Positions 22,216 to 31,344 of a DNA stretch of 64,000 nt are shown in pieces (position 1 is the first letter of the stretch; every line of letters begins with the position of its first letter). The stretch is from Hofstenia miamia (taxonomy: Eukaryota; Xenacoelomorpha; Acoela): positions 747,771 through 811,770 of the forward strand of contig SCFE01000104.1 of assembly GCA_004352715.1 (NCBI GenBank), given 5' to 3'. Below the pieces are notes generated by a model, which made no database searches, was not told the DNA's origin, and worked only from the letters and a program-made list of their open reading frames with translations. The translations under genes and the position numbers were made by a program.

Positions 22216-23088
22216 TCAATAAACTATTTGGTTGTTTCCCTCATATAATTTAAGGTTCCTAATACGTAATTGTATGGGATCCTTACCTTTCTTGTCAATG
22301 AGTTCACGTTTTTTTAATAAAAGATTGTTTTCTATTTCTTTCTCTTGCTTTGTAAAACCATGAGAAATGAATAAGTTCTTGTTTTCCAGATAATCTTTGA
22401 GTGCTTTACGATTTACTAAAATTCTGCGAGCATCAAAAGGATCTTTAAGTTTTATGTGTATCATTCGTGTCTGTCTCCTTGATTCATGACATTTTGTCTT
22501 TCGAAAAATATCAGATATTTGACCAAAACGGTTTCCACTTAGGTAATCTAAAATGTTTTCAACCTTAGAATAATCATCCTCTAATGCATCACGTTTATTT
22601 CGTTCTTTGCTTTCCGGGAGATTACTTAGTCTAATGTTGCACAATACTTGCGATTTGCGTTCAGTAACCACGTTAGATATATTTCTAGGTAGCGTTTCCT
22701 TATTAACACTTTTTACAATTTCTGAGTATGCCTTTGCACTTTCAGAAAATGATTTAATGTTATTTTCAAATTCTTTAAAATTTTCATTTAAGTGATTTTG
22801 ACTAAAGTTTGACATACATGTATCGCACAACCAGATGGCAGATCCAATGTTTAGTCTTTTATTTCCTTTGATTAATGTTATGATTGAATCCTCAAGACCA
22901 ATACATTCAAAATGATAATGGGCCTGACATTGAAAACATGAAATGCCACTATTGTGAATTACTTCATAACATTTCTTACATTTTTTATTTAATTCAAACT
23001 CTTCTTTAGTACATGAGCTGCACATAGTGCCACGACTATTAACAGTAAGAGTACTTTGCTTCTTGCCACATTTAATGCAATACGGCAT
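22216..23088 (-). CDS. LINE ORF1 protein with PHD finger and RRM-like domain (290 aa, intact)
   Basis: The only long uninterrupted reading frame of the window. Cys at 4, 7, 23 and 26 form an N-terminal zinc-ribbon-like set. A PHD finger follows with exact C4-H-C3 spacing: C37, C40, C51, C54, H59, C62, C88, C91. Residues 98-150 are Asn/Lys/Glu-rich and probably helical. Residues 150-240 look RRM-like (NIRLSNLPES, MIHIKLKDPFDARRILVNRK), and 241-290 form a charged C-terminal domain. ORF1 proteins coat LINE RNA, and PHD-type fingers occur in ORF1 of some CR1-group elements. The start is the first ATG, and the same start and Cys set are kept in copy C. Whether it is expressed is unknown. Confidence 0.85.
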   Translation of the reverse strand: MPYCIKCGKKQSTLTVNSRGTMCSSCTKEEFELNKKCKKCYEVIHNSGISCFQCQAHYHFECIGLEDSIITLIKGNKRLNIGSAIWLCDTCMSNFSQNHLNENFKEFENNIKSFSESAKAYSEIVKSVNKETLPRNISNVVTERKSQVLCNIRLSNLPESKERNKRDALEDDYSKVENILDYLSGNRFGQISDIFRKTKCHESRRQTRMIHIKLKDPFDARRILVNRKALKDYLENKNLFISHGFTKQEKEIENNLLLKKRELIDKKGKDPIQLRIRNLKLYEGNNQIVY

Positions 23089-23371
23089 TAATAATAACAG
23101 GTATGATTAAACAAGTTTAGTTCAATGCTTAATGTGTCTGTAAATCTAACTTTTTTTAATCGGTGACGTTTAATGGGTTCACAGCGAACCAGGATGGGAT
23201 TTTCCAAGATACCTCTCTGTCTTTAGCAGGGAGGAATTGGTAGATATAAATAAAGGGGAGTCGATAATCCAATGTAGAAATTGTAAACGAGAATTCTCTC
23301 TTGCGTCAAAATTGTTTAAGCAAAATCACGGAGCACTCAGTAAACCGACCGTTCGCGTTCAATGCGTCTTT

Positions 23372-23372
<1 letters not shown>
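23089..23372 (-). promoter_or_regulatory. 5' region of PHD-type LINE, copy A
   Basis: Shared with 38015-38296 of copy C and lost beyond GCGTCTTNTGT, where the two flanks diverge, so the element 5' end is placed here. It would hold the internal promoter of the LINE. The plus strand carries a Cys-rich reading frame, disrupted here by one extra base near 23208 (AGATACC against AGATCC). Confidence 0.55.

Positions 23373-23406
<34 letters not shown>
23373..23406. repeat. (TA)n microsatellite abutting the LINE 5' end
   Basis: TTTTATATA... tract directly following the end of homology with copy C. Confidence 0.9.
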
Positions 23407-23412
<6 letters not shown>

Positions 23413-25056
23413 TTAGCACTTAATTTTTCGCCACCTTCGGCGATAGTTTAATATGTCTTCCCTTTTAAAAGCGTTTGTAGCTGCAAAAAATAGGAAGAAT
23501 CTGAAGACCAGATCATTGAAGGTTGAAGGTATATTCCGATATGTGCTATATACAATAATATTATAATTCTTGTCTCGTACATTTTGTGACTAAATTTTGC
23601 AAATGTTTCTTAATTTAAGATATAAGTTAAAAAAAGTATTTCTATAATTAACGCTTTGGGAAAAGGATCCATTATGTCAATCCTAGTAGAACCCTATTTC
23701 TCTGAAGATATTATACAAAAATGATTTTTAGGACCTCACATAGAATTCTTAAATTTATTGGTAATGGCTTCACACATATTCTTATTCATTTATACGCATT
23801 TACAGAAGGTGACTGTCTAAGGATATTATGCAATATAAAATACTGGTTACAACTCTAAATAGTATCAAAAATAAACAATGCAAATAATAAAGCAAATACA
23901 TATATAAAAAATAAGATTTACAAAATCAATTTAAATTATGAGCTATGGCCAATTTAGATGTTTGTCTATTGAATAGTAAATATTACAATACATTTGTATA
24001 ACTATGGGAGTTTTTATTAATTTCGTTTCTGAATACACTTAATTTGTGAATATATTTTATAGATTTAAGTAAATTATTCTATATATTTATAGATGTGTTT
24101 CATTATTATCTTGTTAAATTTACGAGGCTTAATTTTTCGTGCTCAATATTTATGTCTATGTAATATTTTGAAGGATAGAAAATTGGATTGTGGCATGGAA
24201 CAATATTATTAAATATTTTAAAGAACGTGACGGAAGAAAAATGCAAACCAATTTAGAGTAATCGATAAAAATATTGTTTTTTCTATGCATTCTTGAGAAA
24301 ATATAAGGGCGAATAAAATGCAAATTTCCCCAAAATCTAGCAAACATATTCTTTGAAGAAAAGCAGCACTACAATGCACATTGCTTCTTCATTCAGAAAG
24401 ATTTCGTGACGGTAGAAAAATGCATGCCAATTTAAAGGAATCGCTAAAAATATTTTTTATGCCATGCATTAAGATAGCACGCAAAATCCATTTTCGTACG
24501 CCATCGCGCGACAGAAATTTTTCGTAGCAAGAAAATATTTCGTGTAATGTTGCTAAAATTGCTTTAAAAAATGGCTAAGCTTCGTTTTTCGTCTAGAAAA
24601 TTGTTTAGAAATGTTTTATCTTAAGTAAAATAAGTAATTGCTAAATTTTCACCGCTTTATACACTAGGACTGCATGCAGACATTTCGTGTAAAAAACTGG
24701 GGTGTAGGAAACCGAAACCGAAATGATTTTTGAGAAACCGCTAAGCAGCACTTTTTCCTTACTTCACCTGGAATTTGTCTCTCTTCATTCAGGATTTCCT
24801 TCATTGCTTGAAGATTTTCAAGTTACTCGAGAACGTTTTTTATTTGAGGTCCAAAACCAATAGCCAATGAGGTGAAGAAAATATGAAAACATTAAATATT
24901 AAAACAAAATTCGAAAATGGATAACTGCATTATTTGATACATTCAAAAAATGTACTTGTTCTATAGAACAGTAAATTTCAATTCAATATGTATCATGTCA
25001 CGTCAGTAATTGGAACATTAGAGTGTATACTTACTCTTAAAACAACCTGCATTTAG
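23407..25056. other. AT-rich stretch upstream of the calmodulin-like exons
   Basis: A short open frame at 23454-23531 (MSSLLKAFVAAKNRK...) ends at a plausible donor (GAAG|GTATAT) and could be a 5' exon of the calmodulin-like gene, but its phase does not fit the next exon, so this is weak. A direct repeat GTGACGG(a/t)(a/g)GAAAAATGCA occurs at 24228 and 24408 with related sequence following (24222-24300 and 24404-24480). Nothing else recognised. Confidence 0.35.
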
Positions 25057-25222
25057 CTTACTGCTGATGAGGTTGCGGAACTAAGAGAAGCATTTAACAT
25101 GTTTGACTCTGATGGTTCAGGCAGCATTTCAACTGAAGAGCTGGGTGCAGTATTTACTTCTTTGGGAGAAAGCATGTCTGCAGATGAAATTGAAAGTATA
25201 GTGTCAGAAGTAGACAAAGATG
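25057..25222 (+). CDS. Calmodulin-like protein, exon with EF-hand 1 and start of EF-hand 2
   Basis: After an acceptor (catttag|CTT) the 166-base exon reads LTADEVAELREAFNMFDSDG, then SGSISTEELGAVFTSLGESM and SADEIESIVSEVDKDG. EF-hand 1 has its Ca-binding loop as D-S-D-G-S-G-S-I-S-T-E-E, with acidic residues at positions 1, 3 and 12. The exon stops inside loop 2 (D-K-D-G) at a donor G|GTATTA, phase 1. The joined reading [12 protein letters not shown] across the next exon restores a canonical second loop. It resembles calmodulin (LTEEQIAEFKEAF region) but has many substitutions, so it is called calmodulin-like. The upstream exon with the start codon is not identified. Confidence 0.88.
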
Positions 25223-25568
25223 GTATTAATATGTTTTGCAATTACATCTTTTTGTTCAATTTTTGAATCAAATATTTTACAAGTTATTCATTTCTATATT
25301 AACGAATCATTTTAATATTAATCTCCTAAATGAAAGTCTTGCGCTGTAGGCCTATATTAGTTATTAACGACCAATTATTTTGACAAATACTGAAATCTTA
25401 TCGCATTGTTGATCTAAACAACTATGACCTCATAAATTGAACGTTTCTGCGATTATTTACATATTGAGTCGAGTATTGGAATTATCACTAAAAGATAATT
25501 TAGGTATTTTTCTCAAAATATCTTTATATTGTATTCTTAACTATATCCTTTGAAATTTAGTTATTTAG

Positions 25569-25685
25569 GAAATGGAGAAATCGATTTCCTTGAATTTCTT
25601 CAGATGATGGCTGGCAAACTAAAAGAACGCAACATCATGGAGGATCTTCAAGAGGCATTCAGAATATTTGACAGAGATGGAAATT
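25569..25685 (+). CDS. Calmodulin-like protein, exon with rest of EF-hand 2, central linker and start of EF-hand 3
   Basis: After the acceptor (tatttag|GA) the first two bases complete the Gly codon split from the previous exon. The exon reads [20 protein letters not shown], then [18 protein letters not shown], matching the calmodulin path from loop 2 through the central helix to loop 3. It ends at donor T|GTAGTA, phase 1, again inside an EF loop. The intron between the two exons is 346 bases. The exon for the rest of EF-hands 3 and 4 is not found before the gap at 26548 and may lie inside it. No in-frame stop is present, so this could be an active gene. Confidence 0.88.
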
Positions 25686-25745
25686 GTAGTAATTTTCATA
25701 TTTCATAAGAATATATACAGAATATTAAAGTTAATTCCTCTTAAT

Positions 25746-25747
<2 letters not shown>

Positions 25748-25784
<37 letters not shown>
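25748..25784. repeat. (TA)n microsatellite in the intron after the second calmodulin-like exon
   Basis: About 18 TA units, 62 bases after the donor site. Confidence 0.95.
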
Positions 25785-25788
<4 letters not shown>

Positions 25789-26052
25789 CTAAATGTTTTT
25801 TAAAAACCTCATCATTACCGCGTTTTTAAACATAAATAATGAAATTTTGCAGGGTAGTGACTTTTTATACTACCTACTGCCATTGTAGATATATTCAAGT
25901 TCAAGTGAATACAATGCGAACAATGGCCAAAAGTATGTCTTTTGGGAAAAAACTGCGATTCCTGCTAACTGCCTTAGAAATGTCGGAAGGTTCCTGCTAA
26001 ATGCAGGGTTTTTGCTTTTTTTTATAGCAAAACACTGAATATGTATATATAT

Positions 26053-26526
26053 ACCGTATTTACACGTGTGTAAGCCGCACTTTTTTCCACGAAAAAAGCC
26101 ATAAGCATCTCGCGAAAATACCTAATTTGCACAAATATTGTAAACTAAAGTACGGCATCTTGCTGTAATATACATTGAAGTAAAGCAATATCTTTTTTTA
26201 AAAGATAAACAATTAATTTACTGAAAATAAAACAATATTAAAGTATTAAAATGTATTGTTACTTTAGAAATAAAATGAACTATTAGTAATTATTGAAGAT
26301 ACGTCATTACTTTACTTGTTACAGTTATTAAATTATTAAATACACAAATTAGGCTAAAATTTTACTTCAAAGTTGTAAGAAATATCTGAATAATGTAAAG
26401 AAATATGTTTCATTCAGTCAGGGCTTGTGGATTTATATTTTGCTTAAAAAGCTTTTTTTCCTAAAAAAATCCCCCAAACTCGGGGTACGGCTTATCTACG
26501 AATGTGGCTTATACACGGGTAAATAA
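26053..26526. mobile_element. MITE with ends CGTATTTACACGTGTGTAAGCC
   Basis: The left end (TATTTACACGTGTGTAAGCC) and the complement of the right end (TATTTACCCGTGTATAAGCC) form inverted repeats of at least 20 bases, followed by C-rich and AAAAAA blocks on both sides. The element is about 470 bases with no ORF and is flanked by TA-rich DNA, so a TA target is plausible but cannot be proved. It sits in the intron or 3' flank of the calmodulin-like gene. Confidence 0.7.
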
Positions 26527-26547
26527 TATATATATATATATATATAT

Positions 26548-27547
26548 NNNNNNNNNNNNNNNNNNNNNNNNNNNNNNNNNNNNNNNNNNNNNNNNNNNNN
26601 NNNNNNNNNNNNNNNNNNNNNNNNNNNNNNNNNNNNNNNNNNNNNNNNNNNNNNNNNNNNNNNNNNNNNNNNNNNNNNNNNNNNNNNNNNNNNNNNNNNN
26701 NNNNNNNNNNNNNNNNNNNNNNNNNNNNNNNNNNNNNNNNNNNNNNNNNNNNNNNNNNNNNNNNNNNNNNNNNNNNNNNNNNNNNNNNNNNNNNNNNNNN
26801 NNNNNNNNNNNNNNNNNNNNNNNNNNNNNNNNNNNNNNNNNNNNNNNNNNNNNNNNNNNNNNNNNNNNNNNNNNNNNNNNNNNNNNNNNNNNNNNNNNNN
26901 NNNNNNNNNNNNNNNNNNNNNNNNNNNNNNNNNNNNNNNNNNNNNNNNNNNNNNNNNNNNNNNNNNNNNNNNNNNNNNNNNNNNNNNNNNNNNNNNNNNN
27001 NNNNNNNNNNNNNNNNNNNNNNNNNNNNNNNNNNNNNNNNNNNNNNNNNNNNNNNNNNNNNNNNNNNNNNNNNNNNNNNNNNNNNNNNNNNNNNNNNNNN
27101 NNNNNNNNNNNNNNNNNNNNNNNNNNNNNNNNNNNNNNNNNNNNNNNNNNNNNNNNNNNNNNNNNNNNNNNNNNNNNNNNNNNNNNNNNNNNNNNNNNNN
27201 NNNNNNNNNNNNNNNNNNNNNNNNNNNNNNNNNNNNNNNNNNNNNNNNNNNNNNNNNNNNNNNNNNNNNNNNNNNNNNNNNNNNNNNNNNNNNNNNNNNN
27301 NNNNNNNNNNNNNNNNNNNNNNNNNNNNNNNNNNNNNNNNNNNNNNNNNNNNNNNNNNNNNNNNNNNNNNNNNNNNNNNNNNNNNNNNNNNNNNNNNNNN
27401 NNNNNNNNNNNNNNNNNNNNNNNNNNNNNNNNNNNNNNNNNNNNNNNNNNNNNNNNNNNNNNNNNNNNNNNNNNNNNNNNNNNNNNNNNNNNNNNNNNNN
27501 NNNNNNNNNNNNNNNNNNNNNNNNNNNNNNNNNNNNNNNNNNNNNNN
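26548..27547. other. Assembly gap of 1000 N
   Basis: Flanked by (TA)n on both sides. It may hide the remaining calmodulin-like exons. Confidence 0.98.
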
Positions 27548-27927
27548 TATATATATATATATATATATAGGGCTCACCAATGCTAGACAAAAGCTGTGGA
27601 ATATGGGCATTATCTTAATAATGCTTAAGGCCAACAAGAAACGTAGTCTCTTAGTCAGCCTTAATAATGGCTGCATAATGTTAGGTGCGACACCCCTAGT
27701 TGAAGTGGTATATATTGCTTGGAAAGCATAATATCATTGCTTGCCAAATGTAATATCACAAATTATTTATCCATATATTTGCAAGTGTTATATCATTGCA
27801 TGGAAAGCTTGGCAAGCATTGTAAAGAATAAAAAATTCTAAAAATACTGTTAAAAATTTTTTAAACAAGAAAGTCTTTCAATAAAATGCAATATGTCTTT
27901 ATCTAGTTGTTAGTAATAATTTGTAAT
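27548..27927. other. Non-coding stretch with local repeats
   Basis: Contains a short degenerate repeat of TTGCTTGGAAAGC / TTGCATGGAAAGC and ATATCATTGC at 27715-27820. No gene seen. Confidence 0.45.
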
Positions 27928-29217
27928 GGAGAGTGGGGTGCACTGTGACAAATTTTATTTTTTTGGCTATTATTAATTAATGGCATCAACAAAGACTCCT
28001 TATGTCAAAATATGTTAAACATAAAATAATTCACTAATATGATAAATTATGATTGATAATTTAACTTTAAATAAAATATAAAACTATCCCAGTGCACCCC
28101 ACACCTGGGGTGCACCGGGACAAGCTATGTTGTGTATCTAAAAAAAACTTTAGTAAATTAACATTTATTATAAAAAAGAACAATATTACACAATTTACTA
28201 CAAGTTATAATTACCTAAGTTTTCGTGAAATACAAACTGCTTTTTAGTAAAAGTATTTCCACCTATCGATATCGGGATCTCTAATTTCAGCCCAATGGCT
28301 TCGAGCTCAATATAATCAATGTCATCCTTCTCTGGGAATGAAAATTTCATGGACTCCATTGCTTTTGTAGGCTGTCTTGATAGAAACTTGATTTCATAGT
28401 TATTGCTTTCCTTATTTATGTTAAAATGACACCTGTAAAATGTTTGCTAACTCTTTTTGATTTATATGCAACCACTACAAAATTGCCTACTTCTACTACG
28501 TTACAGTCAAATCTTATTTTGTAGAAAATTCTTCTTATCTGACTTCCAATTCATCAATTGTGAGATCTTCAGCTAAATCTTCTTCAGAACTGGTATCAAT
28601 TTTTGGTTCTTTTTGCCTCTGCCTCTTTAATGATGTTTTTTTGTTTGATTTTCTGCTGTTAATATCATTTATTAGTTGCTGTTGTATCGGGGTATCTGTG
28701 ATCAAGACTTAATTACTATTAATCATTCATATAGAACACAAAGGAATGAAATTTAGCAAATTTTAAATAGCCATCCTTACCAGAAAATATTTGGTCGGAT
28801 TGTGACACTGACCCAGTGAGCCCCAATCAAGATGTCCCACTGCGCCCCAATACAATATTCTAGAAAAACCAATTACATGTGGTTAACTATGGAAATTTTA
28901 TTATATAAAATATATTAAATAAAAATAACATACCTGTTAGTATTTTATGTAGAATTAATTCAAAAGTTTATTATTTAAAGTACATTGCTAGGAGAAAAAC
29001 TCTTTGCTGTAAAAAAATTAATAGTAGAATAAAAAAATAGATAATTTGAATTGTATGTCAAACCACCTGAGGCAATTCTCTTGAAACTAAAACAGTTTAT
29101 CGAGATAAAGCATACAAACATACTTATTACGTCACTAACAAGATGTTGCCAATTTGCTTTAAAAAAGTTAACTGTCCCACTGTGCCCCATGTCCCAGTGC
29201 ACCCCACTCTCCCCTAC
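27928..29217 (-). mobile_element. Internally deleted pogo/Tigger-like DNA transposon, copy 2 (inverted)
   Basis: Reverse-complement match to 14596-15916 along its whole length with few differences. Its outer end at 29217 is intact (CTCTCCCCTA). The far end at 27928 has lost the first G residues (TAATGGAGAG), but the TA position is kept. The DNA beyond 27928 does not match the flank of copy 1, so the duplicated block stops exactly at this transposon end. Confidence 0.75.
28211..28712 (-). pseudogene. Transposase C-terminal exon remnant, cleaner copy
   Basis: On the minus strand an acceptor (GATCACAG, near 28700) is followed by TPIQQQLINDINSRKSNKK, a basic run, and IDTSSEEDLAEDLTIDELE without the frameshift present in copy 1. 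A stop follows near 28540, then the beta-rich tail ending QFVFHENLGNYNL-stop at 28211. The difference in damage between the copies shows that the intact parent had a spliced C-terminal exon. The DDE core is missing. Confidence 0.55.
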
Positions 29218-29252
29218 TTATTGTAGTGATAAAATAGAGCTATACTATGATA

Positions 29253-29657
29253 AATTCAGTTGAAATTAAAATTAGAATTAGACTCTACTGGCCTTATGGC
29301 CCATAAAAATTTATTACAGATATTTTTACTTCAAATGCGAAATTATGTGAGATACTAGAACTTTTTCTTTGAAAGGTACATGTATTTCCTTTTTAAAATT
29401 CGAATATTTATGAGGAATATCGTAATGCTCTGCTTCAGTTCAATGTATATGCAAACATATTATGAGCAAAATCTTGCAAACAACATTTAAAAATGTGGTT
29501 AGCGTCGCGTCACCGGGTTACATATTTTACAATTTTACTGGGTCTCATTGGGTCACAGGGTTTCATTTATGTTCTAACAAAGGGAATTATAAAAAAAAAT
29601 CGTGTCTAACTATCTAAATAAAGTAATTCTAAGGAAAACAGCATGTTAGTTTAAAGG
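29253..29657 (-). mobile_element. LINE 3' end, inverted second copy
   Basis: Complement of 14157-14560, including GGCCTTATGGCCC and the (TTAGAATTAGA) tail. It is cut by the assembly gap at 29658, so the left limit of the duplicated block is unknown here. Confidence 0.5.
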
Positions 29658-30657
29658 NNNNNNNNNNNNNNNNNNNNNNNNNNNNNNNNNNNNNNNNNNN
29701 NNNNNNNNNNNNNNNNNNNNNNNNNNNNNNNNNNNNNNNNNNNNNNNNNNNNNNNNNNNNNNNNNNNNNNNNNNNNNNNNNNNNNNNNNNNNNNNNNNNN
29801 NNNNNNNNNNNNNNNNNNNNNNNNNNNNNNNNNNNNNNNNNNNNNNNNNNNNNNNNNNNNNNNNNNNNNNNNNNNNNNNNNNNNNNNNNNNNNNNNNNNN
29901 NNNNNNNNNNNNNNNNNNNNNNNNNNNNNNNNNNNNNNNNNNNNNNNNNNNNNNNNNNNNNNNNNNNNNNNNNNNNNNNNNNNNNNNNNNNNNNNNNNNN
30001 NNNNNNNNNNNNNNNNNNNNNNNNNNNNNNNNNNNNNNNNNNNNNNNNNNNNNNNNNNNNNNNNNNNNNNNNNNNNNNNNNNNNNNNNNNNNNNNNNNNN
30101 NNNNNNNNNNNNNNNNNNNNNNNNNNNNNNNNNNNNNNNNNNNNNNNNNNNNNNNNNNNNNNNNNNNNNNNNNNNNNNNNNNNNNNNNNNNNNNNNNNNN
30201 NNNNNNNNNNNNNNNNNNNNNNNNNNNNNNNNNNNNNNNNNNNNNNNNNNNNNNNNNNNNNNNNNNNNNNNNNNNNNNNNNNNNNNNNNNNNNNNNNNNN
30301 NNNNNNNNNNNNNNNNNNNNNNNNNNNNNNNNNNNNNNNNNNNNNNNNNNNNNNNNNNNNNNNNNNNNNNNNNNNNNNNNNNNNNNNNNNNNNNNNNNNN
30401 NNNNNNNNNNNNNNNNNNNNNNNNNNNNNNNNNNNNNNNNNNNNNNNNNNNNNNNNNNNNNNNNNNNNNNNNNNNNNNNNNNNNNNNNNNNNNNNNNNNN
30501 NNNNNNNNNNNNNNNNNNNNNNNNNNNNNNNNNNNNNNNNNNNNNNNNNNNNNNNNNNNNNNNNNNNNNNNNNNNNNNNNNNNNNNNNNNNNNNNNNNNN
30601 NNNNNNNNNNNNNNNNNNNNNNNNNNNNNNNNNNNNNNNNNNNNNNNNNNNNNNNNN
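29658..30657. other. Assembly gap of 1000 N
   Basis: Lies between the inverted LINE 3' end and the zinc-finger exon, and truncates both. Confidence 0.98.
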
Positions 30658-30891
30658 AGACCAGAGTGCCCTAACTGATGTCTTTGGAGATTACTACGTA
30701 GAGAGCATGAATAATCACATTTGTCACATTTAAAAGGCTTCATACCAGTTTGCTTCAATCGATGTGTTTGGAGGTTAACAATTAGAGATGATTGAAAACC
30801 TCTCTGAGAATTATTTTCTTGGCTAAAAAATTTAAATTGAATCACTTCATGGACGAGATATTTCTTACATTTTTCAGAGCAGTTACTATTT
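30658..30891 (-). CDS. C2H2 zinc-finger protein, partial exon
   Basis: The minus-strand frame is open from just after a possible acceptor (aaaatag, near 30892) to the gap. It reads CSEKCKKYLVHEVIQF, a linker, then a degenerate finger (FQSSLIVNLQTHRLKQ, lacking its Cys pair and with Gln for the last His). A complete finger follows: KPFKCDKCDYSCS..SNLQRHQLGH, with C-x2-C-x12-H-x3-H, and a G after it begins the next linker. Such repeats bind DNA in nuclear factors. The remaining fingers would be in the gap. The poor first finger could be normal for a terminal finger or a sign of decay, so gene or pseudogene cannot be decided. Confidence 0.65.
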
Positions 30892-31344
30892 TAAAATAAA
30901 TCAGTTTTCTGTTTTCTTCAAAAATGGCAAAAACCAATAAATTTTTTAAAGATGAAAAAGGTATTATTCATTTCAAAAAATACTTTATAATTTAAATTTA
31001 ATGTGATAAATCATATATAATTAATCATGATTTCAACAATACTCAAACTATTAGCATATAAACCATGATAAATTTTTCCATGACATGAATGGAATTGCAG
31101 TAAATTTAATTCCTGAAATTTCATTATCTAGAAACTATAATATATTGTATATTTTATTATATAATATAATATAATGTATATAATATATTCTTGTATTTTC
31201 AGCTGACCTAGAATAAGAGTATCTACAATATATATAATAATAAAAATAATTAATATATCCAAGCTTTAATTCTATGTTCTATGTAAAAAAGAAAATTGGA
31301 CTATATCAATAAGAAAAAAATTTGATATAGGAATCAAGGGAGAG
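30892..31344. other. AT-rich non-coding stretch
   Basis: Very AT-rich with TATAATATAATA patches at 31140-31190. Nothing recognised. It ends where LINE copy B begins. Confidence 0.5.

Larger units (their letters stand above)
20176..23372 (-). mobile_element. PHD-finger CR1-like LINE, copy A
   Basis: The most complete 5' copy. In transcription order (minus strand) it has a 5' region (23372-23089), an intact ORF1 (23088-22216), then ORF2 pieces: endonuclease (22137-21519), linker (21377-20892) and part of the reverse transcriptase down to the gap at 20175. It is truncated by the gap and so lacks its 3' end. It contains a foreign insertion at 21398-21572 that copies B and C lack. The first catalytic Asp of the reverse transcriptase is intact here (FLDYNSA, near 20365-20385) but is followed by a stop. 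Confidence 0.85.

Noticed and set aside
22607-22795. Plus-strand frames opposite LINE ORF1 and ORF2 (also 21028-21228, 36682-36903)
   Set aside because: Shadows of the minus-strand LINE coding sequence.
23425-23446. TCGCC...GGCGA hairpin resembling a bacterial terminator
   Set aside because: Short stem, no context for it in a eukaryotic genome.
25053-25241. Minus-strand 62-residue Ser-rich frame
   Set aside because: It is the shadow of the plus-strand EF-hand exon, which has a clear family pattern and splice sites.
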